A stretch of DNA of 64,000 nt from Prochlorococcus sp. scB245a_520K10 (GCA_000634515.1 JFNU01000004.1:62001-126000), one strand, 5' to 3'. Shown: positions 31,681 to 43,525, counted from the first letter of the stretch. The notes: generated by a model not told the origin, from the sequence alone. A program made the numbers and translations.

Positions 31681-32475
31681 TTATGCCTTTCTTCCGTAAA
31701 GCTCCCCAATTATTTTTACATCAAGTGGATCCTTTGAACCCATATCAGTATCTGAAGGTTGGATAGCTTCAAAAGTACCAGCAAATTCGTCTGTGTCAGA
31801 ATCTACATTGTTGATTGAAAGAGTAATAACGCCAGTGCCGTTAACATCAACTTTAATATTTTCTTTTGCAAGTTCTTCATCATCTCCTCCTAATGCAACT
31901 AAACCTTGAGCATATTCAACACCGGTATTTTTAGCTCTTGCCTTAGGATCTAGAAAATCACCAGTTCTGTAGTTAGGGGTAAATGTTGAACCACTAACCT
32001 CAGTTCCTGGCTCAATAGATGAAGGTAAATCAGCTTTAAGATCTTTTGCTGAGAATGCAAATGGCACCTCTAAACCACCAGGAGTTAATACAGTAATAAG
32101 TTGAAAATCAATACCACCTTTTTCGGTGAAAGTTCCTGAATCTATATCTCCATAAACTTCTGTCACTGTTGTGTTATTTCTAGGACTAATAATTTTTGTA
32201 GAAACAAATTCTGCAGCTTTTCGTTTTGTCCCTGGCACTTTTACATAAACTTCTGTTGGATGCATGCATATTCCTCTAAGGCTATCTCCATTGCCTAGAG
32301 ATATTGATCCGACAAGAGATGAGTCTAATGTAGGGCAATCATTAGCTTTTCCTGTGTTAACAACATCTGTGAATTGCGCATTTCCTCTTTCAGAAAAAGC
32401 AAATGTTTTAACAGGTATGAAAGCAAAAGTTATACAAATTGAAATAACAAAAGCTAAGAAAGAACGAATTCTCAT
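31681..32475 (-). CDS. psbO: Photosystem II manganese-stabilizing protein PsbO
   Basis: MRIRSFLAFVISICITFAFIPVKTFAFSERGNAQFTDVVNTGKANDCPTL signal peptide start; GICMHPTEVYVK...DPLDVKIIGELYGRKA. Likely start is the internal ATG at 32475, not 32520. Confidence 0.95.
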   Translation of the reverse strand: MRIRSFLAFVISICITFAFIPVKTFAFSERGNAQFTDVVNTGKANDCPTLDSSLVGSISLGNGDSLRGICMHPTEVYVKVPGTKRKAAEFVSTKIISPRNNTTVTEVYGDIDSGTFTEKGGIDFQLITVLTPGGLEVPFAFSAKDLKADLPSSIEPGTEVSGSTFTPNYRTGDFLDPKARAKNTGVEYAQGLVALGGDDEELAKENIKVDVNGTGVITLSINNVDSDTDEFAGTFEAIQPSDTDMGSKDPLDVKIIGELYGRKA

Positions 32476-32692
32476 AATTAAAGTTGCAGTAAAGTTCTGT
32501 GACGATAGATTAAAGGTCATCTAAATAGTTCAGTACGGATATTACAAGGGAAAGGACCATAAAAGGTAGGACTTTTAAATCCTCGAAACAACCCGTAGCT
32601 TTTTAGATTTTAAAAAACTGGAATTATTTTAAGCTATCACATTATTTTTAATGATTAAGATTACAAAAAAATACAAATTAAAAAAATTTTTT

Positions 32693-33949
32693 TTATTTTT
32701 TTAATGAAATAATTTGGGTTATTAATTTATTTGCTAAATCAATTTTTGATGTTTTGTTAATGTAGTGTTCCATATTGTTCTTATCGAATAGCCAACCTTC
32801 ATTTTGTGCTAAAAAGCCAAATCCTTGGCCTTCAAGATCAATTGGATTTGCGAATAGATAATCACAACCCTTTTGGATAATCTTTTCTTTAATTATTACT
32901 CGTGCTTCTTCGATAGATCCTGTAAAAGCGCAAAAGCCTACAAAAACTTGGTTATCTTTTTTTGATTGACTAATTGTTTTTAAAATATCTGGGACTAGCT
33001 CAAAGTTTTTATTCAAATGATCATTAATTTTGTTTTTTGGAATTTTAGCTGAAGTATCTGAGGTTATTTTGAAATCAGATACTGCTGCATTCATAAAAAA
33101 ATAATCACAATTTGATATTTCATCATTAAGTGCCCTAATTAAATCAACACTAGTTTCAATTTCATATCTTTTTATTCCATCAGTAAGATTCTTATCGATT
33201 TTCAGAGGCCCATGGACATATTTTACTTGTGCTCCTCTGAACCTCGCTACTTGAGAAAGAAGTAGGCCCATAGCTCCAGAACTTTTGTTAGTAATGTGTC
33301 TTGCCGCGTCAATTTTCTCTGAGGTGCCCCCTCCAGTTATTAAAATTTCTTTATTAAGTAAATCTTTGCGATATTCATTTTGTTTGTGTGAAGCTATAAA
33401 TTCAAGAGCTAATTGAATTAGATCATTTGGAGGTATCTTTCCGATGCCAATAGCATCACACGCTAAGAGGCCTTCACTTGGTTGCAAAGACAAAACATTT
33501 TCATAATTCTGTAAATTCTCATAATTTTTTTGGACAGCTTTATTTAGCCACATTTGTGTATTCATTGCCGGTGCAACAATAATTGGTTTTATATTTGCTA
33601 TTAAGATGCTTGGAATCAATCCCTCTGCATTTCCAGTTACCCATTTTGCTAATGTTGTCGCTGTTAAAGGCGCAATGATTAAAATATCAGCCCAATTACT
33701 TAGTTCTATGTGAAGAGGTGTTGATTGACTATTTGACCATTGATCATTTTCTAAAATGCAAGGGTTTCTACTTAAAATAGAGAGAGAAAGCGGCTTTATT
33801 AATTTTTCTGCATTTTTAGATAAAACGCATCTTATTTCATAATTTTCTTTCGCTAATTGGCTAACTAATAAAGGAATTCTTACAGCTGCAATACTTCCCG
33901 TTATTAATAAAAGAACCTTTATTTTGGAGTCGGTACTTTTAGTTTTCAT
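32693..33949 (-). CDS. coaBC: Phosphopantothenoylcysteine decarboxylase/phosphopantothenate-cysteine ligase
   Basis: 418 aa; LLITGSIAAVRIPLLVSQL, APAMNTQMW, ITGGGTSEKIDAARHITNKSSGAMG. Confidence 0.93.
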   Translation of the reverse strand: MKTKSTDSKIKVLLLITGSIAAVRIPLLVSQLAKENYEIRCVLSKNAEKLIKPLSLSILSRNPCILENDQWSNSQSTPLHIELSNWADILIIAPLTATTLAKWVTGNAEGLIPSILIANIKPIIVAPAMNTQMWLNKAVQKNYENLQNYENVLSLQPSEGLLACDAIGIGKIPPNDLIQLALEFIASHKQNEYRKDLLNKEILITGGGTSEKIDAARHITNKSSGAMGLLLSQVARFRGAQVKYVHGPLKIDKNLTDGIKRYEIETSVDLIRALNDEISNCDYFFMNAAVSDFKITSDTSAKIPKNKINDHLNKNFELVPDILKTISQSKKDNQVFVGFCAFTGSIEEARVIIKEKIIQKGCDYLFANPIDLEGQGFGFLAQNEGWLFDKNNMEHYINKTSKIDLANKLITQIISLKK

Positions 33950-34160
33950 CGAAAGGTTCCTGATCGAGGAGATGGGTATAGTCAGTTGTTAATTCTGGTC
34001 TGTTAATTGCTAGGGCTCTAAGTAAGTGCCAGTCTTTTAAGCCATCGAATGGCGTCGTATATTCATCTTCTTCTAGTCTTTTTGCGAGTTGAAGGGTCAT
34101 TTCTTCATCAAAAGAATTTACTAGTTCCTCACTTATTTTATTTTCAGAAATAAATTCCAT
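33939..34160 (-). CDS. Small conserved cyanobacterial protein (DUF2555-like)
   Basis: 73 aa; overlaps coaBC start by 11 nt; TPFDGLKDWHLLRALAINRPEL. Confidence 0.7.
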   Translation of the reverse strand: MEFISENKISEELVNSFDEEMTLQLAKRLEEDEYTTPFDGLKDWHLLRALAINRPELTTDYTHLLDQEPFDEN

Positions 34161-34377
34161 TGATTGAATAAAGCCAATACATCCTAATAATAAGGCCTCA
34201 AGTAATTATTTAAAATTAAAGTATTAACTTCATATCTCCAAAGATATAAAATTTTTTTAAAGGCATTATATTTTTGAAGTTTTATTGGGTAATTTATCTT
34301 CATTTTCAGTCATAGATAAGCAAACTCTCTTTATCAAAAATATTCTTTCTTAAAATATTTCTATCAACAATTTAATC

Positions 34378-34578
34378 ATGTCTCAAACCAAGAGAGAGCA
34401 AGTCATTAGTCACTTACGTTATTTAAGGGAAGAACTCAGAGAAATTCATTTAGATGTAAATCAAGATGGTCTTTTCCCTGAACCAGGCGAGCTAAGAGGA
34501 ATGATGGCTCAGATGGAGGCTTTACTTGAATTAGTAGAGGGAAACACTAGAATTCAATCAAACTCTGAAGCAGCTTAG
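34378..34578 (+). CDS. Small conserved hypothetical protein
   Basis: 66 aa; MSQTKREQVISHLRYLREELREIHLDVNQDGLFPEPGELRGMMAQMEALL. Confidence 0.7.
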   Translation: MSQTKREQVISHLRYLREELREIHLDVNQDGLFPEPGELRGMMAQMEALLELVEGNTRIQSNSEAA

Positions 34579-34589
34579 TTGAAATCAAC

Positions 34590-34931
34590 ATGGTTTTTAG
34601 ACCTCAAAACACAAATTTTCAACTAAAGATTGTAGAAAATATTCAAACACTAAGTATTTGGGCTAATAATCCATGGCGAAGATATTCAATTTCCTTAATT
34701 ATCCTTTTAATTGGTTACTTTTTAGGAAGTTCTCTTGGTATGGTAAGTGCCGTTGTGGAACTCATGGATCCAGTAGCCGCCTTTTTATCAGTTGTTTTTA
34801 TTGAGATTTTGATAGTTCTTAGAAGAAATTTTCGATTTGAAAAGAAAAAGAAATTTTTAGTACTTTTATTAGATTCTTTAAGATTAGGATTATTTTATGG
34901 ATTCTTTACTGAAAGTCTTAAGTTACTCTAA
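34590..34931 (+). CDS. Ycf20-like (DUF565) membrane protein
   Basis: 113 aa; NPWRRYSISLIILLIGYFLGSSLGM...LLLDSLRLGLFYGFFTESLKLL. Confidence 0.75.
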   Translation: MVFRPQNTNFQLKIVENIQTLSIWANNPWRRYSISLIILLIGYFLGSSLGMVSAVVELMDPVAAFLSVVFIEILIVLRRNFRFEKKKKFLVLLLDSLRLGLFYGFFTESLKLL

Positions 34932-34933
34932 TT

Positions 34934-35950
34934 TTATTTGTCATGTTTCTGTAATAGATAAAGTAAAGCCATTCTTATTGGGATTCCATTTGCAACCTGT
35001 TTATTGATTAAGCAATTAGGATATTTGTCTACTACTTTACTACTGATTTCAATATCTCTATTAATTGGCCCAGGATGAAGAATTGGAATTTCCTCTTTAC
35101 TCAAAGATAATTTCTCTGGAGTTAAACCATAATCCAAGCTATATGAATCAATACTGCTTAGTAAATTCTCCATCATTCTCTCTTTCTGGAGTCTCAAAAC
35201 AATAATTGCATCTGCAATTTTTATTGACTCTTCCAATGATCTAGAAATTGTTATGGAGCCTCTTGATTTAACAGGATCTTTTTCTTGGTTTGGTGCAGGA
35301 GTTTTTAAAAAATTTATGAATTCATCGGGTATTAATGTCTTAGGACCGCATAAAATTATGTCTGCGCCAAATGCACTCAAAGCCCAAAGATTTGATCTTG
35401 CAACTCTTGAATGGTTAACATCTCCAATTATTAAAATTTTTTTGGAATTTAAAATCTCTGGACTCAGTGATTTTTTGGAAAAGAATTTAATTAATGTATA
35501 AATGTCAAGCAATCCTTGACTAGGGTGACTATGTAATCCATCTCCCGCATTAAGAACCGAAGTATTAGAGTTTATCGCATCCAGTTTTTTTGCTATTTCA
35601 AAAGTTATATAACTCGATGAATGTCTAATAACTAATGTATCTGCACCCATTGCAGAATAAGTTATTGCTGTATCAATGATTGTTTCACCTTTCGTTAATG
35701 AACTAGATGATGGTGCAAACGTTTGTACATCCGCAGATAGCCTTTTTGCAGCAAGTTCAAAGCTATTTTTTGTTCTTGTACTAGCTTCAAAAAACAAAGA
35801 AGTTACTAAAGTTCCTTGTAAGGCCGGTATCTTTTTCGTTCCTGCATTCTTTAGTGCATCAAATCTATTAGCCAATTCAAATACTGACTTGTAATCTTGA
35901 ATTGAAAAATTAGCGAGTGAGTGGATATGTTTATGAGGCCAAATTTGCAT
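34934..35950 (-). CDS. pyrB: Aspartate carbamoyltransferase catalytic subunit
   Basis: 338 aa; [51 protein letters not shown]. Confidence 0.97.
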   Translation of the reverse strand: MQIWPHKHIHSLANFSIQDYKSVFELANRFDALKNAGTKKIPALQGTLVTSLFFEASTRTKNSFELAAKRLSADVQTFAPSSSSLTKGETIIDTAITYSAMGADTLVIRHSSSYITFEIAKKLDAINSNTSVLNAGDGLHSHPSQGLLDIYTLIKFFSKKSLSPEILNSKKILIIGDVNHSRVARSNLWALSAFGADIILCGPKTLIPDEFINFLKTPAPNQEKDPVKSRGSITISRSLEESIKIADAIIVLRLQKERMMENLLSSIDSYSLDYGLTPEKLSLSKEEIPILHPGPINRDIEISSKVVDKYPNCLINKQVANGIPIRMALLYLLQKHDK

Positions 35951-35971
35951 TGCGCTTAAAAAGATAAATGA

Positions 35972-36571
35972 TTATTTGAATTTAGGCGTTCTGTCACCTT
36001 TTAATCTTTTACTTACACTCCTACTATTTTTGAGATACCAACGCCATTTTATATTTTTTGCCTTGGATATGCCAATTCTCGTAGTTTGAATAAGATCTTT
36101 TTCTTCTGGAATTGAATTTCTTTGAGAAATCCATAATGAATTGTTATTAAGAACTTCAAGTGAGTTGAATGAAATGTCTATACCGAATGTCTTAGTAACT
36201 AGACCAGGTCCAGAAGCTAATCTTTCATTCTTTTGAGGAATAAATACTGCCCTGATCAATACACCACTCGCAAAGTTTTCTTTATCAGTAACTATGTTTA
36301 AACAATGATGAATGCCATAAGTTTTATAAATATAAAACGTTCCAGGTTTGCCAAATAATGATTTATTTGATTTAGTTATTTTGTGATAGCCATGACAAGC
36401 CTCCTCTTCCTGTGAATAGGCTTCAGTTTCAACAATAATTCCCTTAACTAATTCTTTATCATTATTTTTTTTTATGAGGTAACAGCCTATTAAATCGGGG
36501 GCAACGAGTTTTGAATGCCTATAAAAAAATTTTTTTGGAAATAAATATTCTTCTATTTTTTTAATACTTAT
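35972..36571 (-). CDS. 3-methyladenine DNA glycosylase (AAG/MPG family); start codon uncertain (no in-frame ATG/GTG/TTG upstream of conserved N-terminus)
   Basis: Manual reverse-complement translation extends the track ORF (35972..36259) to IEEYLFPKKFFYRHSKLVAPDLIGCYLIKKNNDKELVKGIIVETEAYSQEEEACHGYHKITKSNKSLFGKPGTFYIYKTYGIHHCLNIVTDKENFASGVLIRAVFIPQ...; in-frame TAG just before ATA at 36571. Confidence 0.85.
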   Translation of the reverse strand: MSIKKIEEYLFPKKFFYRHSKLVAPDLIGCYLIKKNNDKELVKGIIVETEAYSQEEEACHGYHKITKSNKSLFGKPGTFYIYKTYGIHHCLNIVTDKENFASGVLIRAVFIPQKNERLASGPGLVTKTFGIDISFNSLEVLNNNSLWISQRNSIPEEKDLIQTTRIGISKAKNIKWRWYLKNSRSVSKRLKGDRTPKFK

Positions 36572-36733
36572 CTAATATTATTTTTAGCTGAGAAAGATAA
36601 TTAAGGCTATTAATTTAATTTGATTCTTAAAAAGATATGATTATTAGTCTTATAATTATTTGAAATTCAATGGAAATATGAATAAAAATGTTATTTATGA
36701 ATTATTATTTATTTAAATTATGCCATTAAAATT

Positions 36734-37027
36734 ATGACAAAAATAAGTAAAGAAGAAGTAAAAAAAGTTGCCCATTTAGCGAGATTGGAACTAAATGAGC
36801 ATGAAATTAGTAATCATGCAGAACAACTAGAAAAAATATTGGAATATATAAAGCAACTTGAAAAAATTGATACAGATAATGTGCCTTCTACAACTAGAGC
36901 GATAGAAGTGATTAATGTATTTAGAAAAGACGAAAAGAAAAATTCTAATTGTACTCAAGAGCTCTTGGAATTGGGCCCATCCAGAGAAGATAAATATTTT
37001 AAAGTGCCCAAAATTATAAGTGAATGA
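36734..37027 (+). CDS. gatC: Aspartyl/glutamyl-tRNA amidotransferase subunit C
   Basis: 97 aa; KEEVKKVAHLARLELNEHEI...ILEYIKQLEKIDTDNVPSTT. Confidence 0.92.
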   Translation: MTKISKEEVKKVAHLARLELNEHEISNHAEQLEKILEYIKQLEKIDTDNVPSTTRAIEVINVFRKDEKKNSNCTQELLELGPSREDKYFKVPKIISE

Positions 37028-37028
37028 G

Positions 37029-38105
37029 CTAGTTGCTTCCTATAAATGTTTTATTGACTATTTTTAATAAAAATTTTTTAATTTTATAGCTTGGATATAA
37101 ATTGATAATTTTTCTAATTTTACCTCTCCTTCTGCTATGACTCCTTACGCCTATTAATAGATCATAAATAAAGTTAAAAATATCATCTTTACTTTCAAAT
37201 ATTCCAACTCTTTGAGGGGAACCCTTCACATCCAATAATGGCTTAGTTTTTTCATAGGCTACTTTGTATTCAAACCAAGGAATTGAAGGCCAAAGATGAT
37301 GAATGAGATGGTAATTTTGACCCATTATTAATATATTCATAAATTTGCTTGGATAAACTCTAGAGTTTATCCATTTATTTCTTGATCGAAAAGGTCTATG
37401 AGGAAGATAATCAAAAAATATTCCAAGAGTAACTCCCACCATTAATGCTGGTCCAAACCAAAGATTATAAATTAGATTCATAAAGTCAAATTTTATGCCT
37501 GCCAAAATTATTGTTATAAAGATCGATCTTTCTATTCCCCATTGTAGTAATTCATATTTTCGCCAAAGCTTTCTTTGAAAGAAAAATACTTCATGATAAA
37601 AAAATCTTGGGGCAATTAGCCAAATGGGGCCAAAAGTACTGACAATGTGGTCAGGATCATTTTTGGGATGATTTACATGAATATGATGTTGTAAATGTAC
37701 TCTTGTAAAAACTGGGAAACTAAAACCTAAAAGAATTGCTGAACCATGACCCATTGCTTGATTTATCCAAGGAACAGGGTGAGCAGCTTTGTGACACGCA
37801 TCATGAATAACAGTACCTTCAATATGCAAAGCTAAAAAGGCAGTAGCCACTAGTAAAGGGAGAGGCCAAACACCTCTATACCATTGCCAAATGCTAAGAA
37901 AAGCTAGAAAATAACCCCCAAAAAAAAGCCCTAATGTTGGATTCCAAAAACTTGGGGGATCTACGTAATTTTTAATCTCCTTTTGCCAATTAAAAGTTCT
38001 TGAAGAATTAGTTATTTTTGTTGTATTTTTTTTGGTTAAGTTAGAAATCGTACCTTGTATTCTGTGAATAATATAACTGATATTTTTAGATGATTGTATG
38101 CTCAA
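37029..38105 (-). CDS. crtR: Beta-carotene hydroxylase (fatty-acid-desaturase superfamily)
   Basis: 358 aa; histidine boxes HDACHKAAH, HLQHHIHVNH, NYHLIHHLWP. Confidence 0.88.
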   Translation of the reverse strand: MSIQSSKNISYIIHRIQGTISNLTKKNTTKITNSSRTFNWQKEIKNYVDPPSFWNPTLGLFFGGYFLAFLSIWQWYRGVWPLPLLVATAFLALHIEGTVIHDACHKAAHPVPWINQAMGHGSAILLGFSFPVFTRVHLQHHIHVNHPKNDPDHIVSTFGPIWLIAPRFFYHEVFFFQRKLWRKYELLQWGIERSIFITIILAGIKFDFMNLIYNLWFGPALMVGVTLGIFFDYLPHRPFRSRNKWINSRVYPSKFMNILIMGQNYHLIHHLWPSIPWFEYKVAYEKTKPLLDVKGSPQRVGIFESKDDIFNFIYDLLIGVRSHSRRRGKIRKIINLYPSYKIKKFLLKIVNKTFIGSN

Positions 38106-38219
38106 ATGAAAAAAAAATTTTTAAAAGAGAGACTCGATTCAATTTTTATGTGTCAAATTAATCATCATAAGTTAAAAATATTTTTAAAATAAACCCCTTT
38201 CAATTATTATTTTATTTGA

Positions 38220-38301
38220 GCGGTCGTGGCGGAATTGGTAGACGCGCGAGTTTTAGGTACTCGTATCTTCGGGTGTGGGAGTTCAAGTCTCCCCGACCGC
38301 A
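38220..38301 (+). tRNA. tRNA-Leu (UAG)
   Basis: 82 nt; acceptor GCGGTCG/CGACCGC, anticodon arm CGAGT-TTTAGGT-ACTCG (anticodon TAG), variable arm, GTTCAAGTC T-loop, discriminator A. Confidence 0.95.
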
Positions 38302-38371
38302 TTTAAGGAAATTCTGATACAAAGTTTATTTATCAATATCAAATTCTTATAATTCAAAAAATAATCAAATA

Positions 38372-38821
38372 ATGAATAGTTCGATATTTTATTTGGGATC
38401 TTTTTATATTGTAGTTGGGACTATATTTTTATTAGTACCTTTAATTTATCTGGAGCTCGGTAGACCAAAAGACTTAATAAAAGCTTTTTTTAATTTATCA
38501 ATAGGTTTCATATTAATAATTAAAAATTCAATTATAAATCAATCATTATTTATAATTTTCCTCTTAATTACAGTATTAGTTTTCATGTACTTAGTAGAGC
38601 TTTTTTTATTTAGATGGAATCAATTGACAGATAAAGAACAGAATAAGTTAACTACCTTTTTGGAATTTAAAAATAATCTTTCGAAAATATTAGAGGCTAT
38701 TAATCTTGGAGTTAAAAATTTTACAAAACCTTTAAATTTATTCAATTTTGATAGCAATAATGAAAAAATAAAGCCTAAAAAGTGGGTTAGAAATGATAAA
38801 AATGATAATATAAAAATTTGA
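38372..38821 (+). CDS. Ycf66-like membrane protein
   Basis: 149 aa; multiple TM N-terminus then basic tail; located between tRNA-Leu and ileS. Confidence 0.6.
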   Translation: MNSSIFYLGSFYIVVGTIFLLVPLIYLELGRPKDLIKAFFNLSIGFILIIKNSIINQSLFIIFLLITVLVFMYLVELFLFRWNQLTDKEQNKLTTFLEFKNNLSKILEAINLGVKNFTKPLNLFNFDSNNEKIKPKKWVRNDKNDNIKI

Positions 38822-38946
38822 TACTAAATCATCAATTTTTTTCTTGTAACATGTCAAAAAAAACTACAGGTTAATTAAGAAATAATATAATGAACTAGAT
38901 TTATTTAAACAACACTATTGATCACCAATATTTACTTTATCGTCGT

Positions 38947-41853
38947 ATGAAATCTCAAAATAAAAAAGAACTCAAATCAGAATTTTCTTACAAAGAAACT
39001 TTGAATTTGCTTAAAACTGAATTCTCAATGAGAGCTAACTCAGTTGTAAGAGAACCTGAGATTCAGAATTTTTGGGCTAATAATAATATTGATTTCGATT
39101 TAGGCTCAAAGAACTCAGGCAAAACATTCACACTACACGATGGCCCGCCTTATGCAAATGGAGCGCTTCATATGGGTCATGCACTTAATAAAGTTTTAAA
39201 AGACATAATAAATAAGTACAAAACTTTGAAAGGATTCAGAGTACATTACGTTCCTGGGTGGGATTGTCATGGTCTACCTATTGAATTAAAAGTGCTTCAG
39301 AATTTAAAATCTGATGAAAGGAAGAATCTTGATACTTTGAGTCTAAGAAAAAAAGCAACAGACTATGCATTCATACAAATAAACAATCAAATGGAGGGTT
39401 TCAAAAGGTGGGGTATATGGGGCGATTGGGATAACCCTTACTTAACCCTCAAAAAAAGTTATGAATCTGCTCAGATTGGAGTATTTGGGAAAATGTTTTT
39501 AAATGGATACATTTATCGAGGACTTAAACCTGTACATTGGAGCCCAAGTTCAAGGACTGCCCTTGCAGAAGCAGAGTTAGAATATCCTGAAGAACATTAT
39601 TCAAAAAGTATTTATGTTTCGTTGAAAATTACTAAACTATCTGACGAAATTCTTTTGAAATTCTGTAAAGAGAATCCAAATTTCAAAAAGGATTTTTTTC
39701 TTATGAATTCTCATATAACTATTTGGACTACTACACCCTGGACAATACCTGCAAATGAAGCGGTTGCAGTAAATCCGAAAATAAATTACGTTTTTGCAAT
39801 TGATGAAGGTAGACGAATATACCTTTTTGCAAAAGAATTATCTTCTGAAATTAGTAATAAATTGAATAAAGATTTTAATACCCTTTTAGATGTTAAAGGT
39901 TCTTCCTTGGAAGATATTGAATATCAACATCCTACTAAAAATAAAAATTGTAGAGTTTTGATTGGGGGAGATTATATCACTACTGAATCAGGTACTGGAA
40001 TTGTTCATACTGCACCAGGTCATGGAATAGATGATTTTAATGTGGGGAAAAAATACGATCTACCTACCACATGTGTTGTTGATGAGAAAGGTAACTTAAA
40101 TGAACATTCAGGTCAATTCAAAGGATCAAATGTCCTGAAAGACGCCAATGATTTAATTATTGAATATCTAAAAGGAAATAACTTGCTTTTATTACAAGAA
40201 AAATATAAGCATAGATATCCCTATGATTGGCGAACGAAAAAACCAACTATTTTTAGAGCAACAGAACAATGGTTTGCATCTGTAAATGGCTTCAGATCAT
40301 CTGCATTAAAGGCAATCGAAGATGTTGAATGGATGCCAGCAACAGGAAAGAAAAGAATTTATTCTATGGTCGTTGGTAGAGGAGATTGGTGTATTTCCAG
40401 ACAAAGGTCATGGGGGGTCCCAATTCCAGTTTTTTATAAAAAAAATGGTAAGGAAATTCTTCTAAATAGCGATACTATTAATCACATTAAAAAAATTTTT
40501 AGTGAACATGGAGCAGATATATGGTGGGATTGGGATGTTAAGAATCTATTACCAAAAAATTATGAAAAAGAATCTGATTTGTGGATTAAAGGAACAGATA
40601 CCATGGATGTGTGGTTCGATTCAGGATCTAGCTGGGCCGCAGTTTGTGAACAAAGAAGTGAATTACAGTACCCAGCAGATCTTTATTTAGAAGGTTCAGA
40701 TCAACATCGAGGTTGGTTCCAGTCTTCTTTGCTCACATCTGTTGCAGTTAATAATAAACCTCCATACAAAAAAGTTTTAACTCATGGTTTTGCACTTGAT
40801 GAAAATGGAAGAAAAATGAGCAAATCCTTAGGTAATGTTGTTGACCCAAATATGATTATTAATGGAGGTAATAATAAAAAAACTGAACCTGCTTATGGTG
40901 CTGATGTTCTGAGGCTATGGGTAAGCTCTGTAGATTATTCCGTAGATGTTCCAATTGGTTCAAACATACTCAAGCAATTATCAGACGTTTACAGAAAAGT
41001 TCGTAATACTGCAAGATATCTTCTAGGGAATATTCACGATTATGACCCTAATATTGATAGTTTTGAAATTGATCAACTACCGCTTTTGGATCAATGGATG
41101 TTAGGCAGATTAGTTGAGGTTACAGATCAAATATCAAATGCTTATGAAAACTATGAATTTTCAAAATTTTTTCAAATCTTACAAAGTTTTTGTGTTGTAG
41201 ATCTATCAAATTTTTATTTAGATATTGCAAAGGATAGGTTATATGTAAGTTCTAAATCACAATTTAGGAGGAGATCATGTCAGTATGTTATGTCTAGAGT
41301 AGTTGAAAATTTAGCTGTTCTTATTTCTCCAGTACTTTGCCATATGGCTGAAGATATTTGGCAAAATATTCCATATCCTACTAAAGAAAAATCTGTATTT
41401 CAAAGAGGATGGCCAATCTTTTCGAAGACATGGAAAAATGAAAGTCTCAATGAGCACATAGCAAATTTAAGAAATTTGAGAGTTGAAATTAACAAAGCTA
41501 TAGAAGGATGTAGAAACAAACAAATAATTGGAGCAGCTTTAGAAACAGAAGTTAATTATTTACCTGAAGATAAAGTTGTAAAAGATTCGCTAACTTGGCT
41601 TAAAAAATTTGGTAATGAAGATGTAGATTTATTTAGGGATTGGCTTATAGTCTCAAATTTTCAAGTTGTATCAGATTTGGTTGAGAATTCTATAACTATT
41701 GATAACAATGTATTTGGGAAAATTCAAATTCTTAAAGCTCAGGGTCAAAAATGTGATAGATGTTGGCATTATCAAAAAGAAACTTTTAGTGGAATCCAAA
41801 ATACAAAATTATGCAAAAGATGTTCAAATATTATTAATCTTGAATTTAATTAA
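38947..41853 (+). CDS. ileS: Isoleucyl-tRNA synthetase
   Basis: 968 aa; [19 protein letters not shown] (HIGH), KMSKSLGN (KMSKS), C-terminal zinc finger CDRCWHY...CKRC. Confidence 0.98.
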   Translation: MKSQNKKELKSEFSYKETLNLLKTEFSMRANSVVREPEIQNFWANNNIDFDLGSKNSGKTFTLHDGPPYANGALHMGHALNKVLKDIINKYKTLKGFRVHYVPGWDCHGLPIELKVLQNLKSDERKNLDTLSLRKKATDYAFIQINNQMEGFKRWGIWGDWDNPYLTLKKSYESAQIGVFGKMFLNGYIYRGLKPVHWSPSSRTALAEAELEYPEEHYSKSIYVSLKITKLSDEILLKFCKENPNFKKDFFLMNSHITIWTTTPWTIPANEAVAVNPKINYVFAIDEGRRIYLFAKELSSEISNKLNKDFNTLLDVKGSSLEDIEYQHPTKNKNCRVLIGGDYITTESGTGIVHTAPGHGIDDFNVGKKYDLPTTCVVDEKGNLNEHSGQFKGSNVLKDANDLIIEYLKGNNLLLLQEKYKHRYPYDWRTKKPTIFRATEQWFASVNGFRSSALKAIEDVEWMPATGKKRIYSMVVGRGDWCISRQRSWGVPIPVFYKKNGKEILLNSDTINHIKKIFSEHGADIWWDWDVKNLLPKNYEKESDLWIKGTDTMDVWFDSGSSWAAVCEQRSELQYPADLYLEGSDQHRGWFQSSLLTSVAVNNKPPYKKVLTHGFALDENGRKMSKSLGNVVDPNMIINGGNNKKTEPAYGADVLRLWVSSVDYSVDVPIGSNILKQLSDVYRKVRNTARYLLGNIHDYDPNIDSFEIDQLPLLDQWMLGRLVEVTDQISNAYENYEFSKFFQILQSFCVVDLSNFYLDIAKDRLYVSSKSQFRRRSCQYVMSRVVENLAVLISPVLCHMAEDIWQNIPYPTKEKSVFQRGWPIFSKTWKNESLNEHIANLRNLRVEINKAIEGCRNKQIIGAALETEVNYLPEDKVVKDSLTWLKKFGNEDVDLFRDWLIVSNFQVVSDLVENSITIDNNVFGKIQILKAQGQKCDRCWHYQKETFSGIQNTKLCKRCSNIINLEFN

Positions 41854-42182
41854 ATCCAGTTTCTGTTATTCAGAAAGAAAACAGAGTTTTGATTTTCTCT
41901 TATAAAGTTATCTTTGGTTTTTAAGGGTGCCTTATAAAGTTTAAAATTTGTAAGTATATAACTAAATTCTATAACTTTTTTCTCTAAATCTATTTCAATT
42001 GGATGAGTGGTTGAGCTACTGAACCCTTTGAAAATAATTATTTCTAATTGTTCTTTGTGATTTTCTTTTAAAATATAACCTTGAATTTTAAGAATCCTAT
42101 TAGGTATCTTGGAGCTTATTTTTTCTAGATTTTTTATTAAATCAATTTCTGCCATTGTCCGAGAAGCAAGAGTTTCTTCCAT
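41850..42182 (-). CDS. Conserved hypothetical protein
   Basis: 110 aa; 4 nt convergent overlap with ile[53 protein letters not shown]. Confidence 0.7.
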   Translation of the reverse strand: MEETLASRTMAEIDLIKNLEKISSKIPNRILKIQGYILKENHKEQLEIIIFKGFSSSTTHPIEIDLEKKVIEFSYILTNFKLYKAPLKTKDNFIRENQNSVFFLNNRNWI

Positions 42183-42765
42183 TTTTAGGTAATTTAATTA
42201 TTGACCATTGAATCAAGCCTAAAGTATAGATTAATAATGAAAATAACCCTAAAAATTTTGCTATCGGCTGAGTAAAGTTAGCTCCGAAGAAAAAATTAAA
42301 TAAACTTTTGATAATGATATAGAAATTTGCAGAAGGTTGAGTCCAAATTTCACATGCAGCTGAATTAATAAAAGATAAGCAACTAAAGTTCAGTACACTT
42401 TGAATTAAGAAATTGAAAGATATAAACGTAAGGGACCATCGCCATATTTTTGTTGTTGTGGTGAGGGAGTAAGAAAAATCATATTCTTTTAATTCATCAT
42501 TAATATCGTTCCAAAACCAAATTGAAATTGTAATTAATAATGTTGATATATTTGTTATTAAAAGAGCATAGTTATACTTACCTATTAAAAGTAAAAGGCT
42601 TATAAAAAATAAAAGAGATATTTTCCAATAAATTGATAAAAGTTTATTAACAGCTTTATTTCTTTTTTTAATTGACCAGAAGAATAATGTAACAGGAATA
42701 CCAACAAGGAAAATTATTGAAAGTTGAAAAGATAGCCAAATAGAAAGTTGATTAAAAACGTTCAA
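42142..42765 (-). CDS. Conserved membrane protein (DUF3177-like)
   Basis: 207 aa, about five TM segments; overlaps next gene by 41 nt. Confidence 0.7.
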   Translation of the reverse strand: MNVFNQLSIWLSFQLSIIFLVGIPVTLFFWSIKKRNKAVNKLLSIYWKISLLFFISLLLLIGKYNYALLITNISTLLITISIWFWNDINDELKEYDFSYSLTTTTKIWRWSLTFISFNFLIQSVLNFSCLSFINSAACEIWTQPSANFYIIIKSLFNFFFGANFTQPIAKFLGLFSLLIYTLGLIQWSIIKLPKNGRNSCFSDNGRN

Positions 42766-42888
42766 AACTTTTTCTTTTTATATACATAATTAATTAAACA
42801 TCAAACTGTTACTCTTTAACTTAGTATTGTCATAGTTATGAATATTATGCATCTTTATATTATTGGTGAGAAATAAAATAAATATTAT

Positions 42889-43518
42889 ATGAGACAGCAT
42901 GTCAATCCCCTTAGTAGAAATTTCAATGAAATTGAGAGAATCCCTTCTTTGATCGAACTATTTGGTGATTCTAAATTGAATCTTCATTTGGATATAGGTT
43001 GCGCTGCTGGTGAGTTTCTATTCGATTTAGCTTTAGTTAATACATGTTGGAATTATTTGGGAATTGAAATCCGAGAGAGATTAGTTAAAACTGCTAAATT
43101 AAAGGTGCAAGAAAGAGAAATCAAAAATTTATACTTTGTATTTGGTAATGCTAATAATATTTTGAATGATGGCCAAAGTAAATTTATTCTCGAAAATGTA
43201 AAAAGTATTTCTTTTAATTTTCCTGATCCATGGTTTAAAAAGAAACATTATAAAAGGCGTGTAATTCAGCCAGATTTTATTAATATTCTCTCAAATTCAT
43301 TGCAAGTAGGATCCCTAATTTTTATAAAAACTGATGTAAAGGACTTATTCGATTATATGGATTGCACCATATCAAGTAATCTTAATTTTAAAAATATAGA
43401 CAAAAAAGATTTTAATTATTCTAAAAGTTTTAATCCAAATAAAATTAAAACTAATAGGGAAAAATTAGTTATTGATAATAAACTTGATATTTTTGAGAGT
43501 ATTTATATAAAAATCTGA
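42889..43518 (+). CDS. trmB: tRNA (guanine-N7-)-methyltransferase
   Basis: 209 aa; [46 protein letters not shown]. Confidence 0.96.
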   Translation: MRQHVNPLSRNFNEIERIPSLIELFGDSKLNLHLDIGCAAGEFLFDLALVNTCWNYLGIEIRERLVKTAKLKVQEREIKNLYFVFGNANNILNDGQSKFILENVKSISFNFPDPWFKKKHYKRRVIQPDFINILSNSLQVGSLIFIKTDVKDLFDYMDCTISSNLNFKNIDKKDFNYSKSFNPNKIKTNREKLVIDNKLDIFESIYIKI

Positions 43519-43525
43519 TTCATAA

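Noticed and set aside
35972-36259. Short 95-aa ORF as a standalone gene
   Set aside because: The reading frame continues upstream with conserved glycosylase sequence, so this is only the C-terminal part of the gene.
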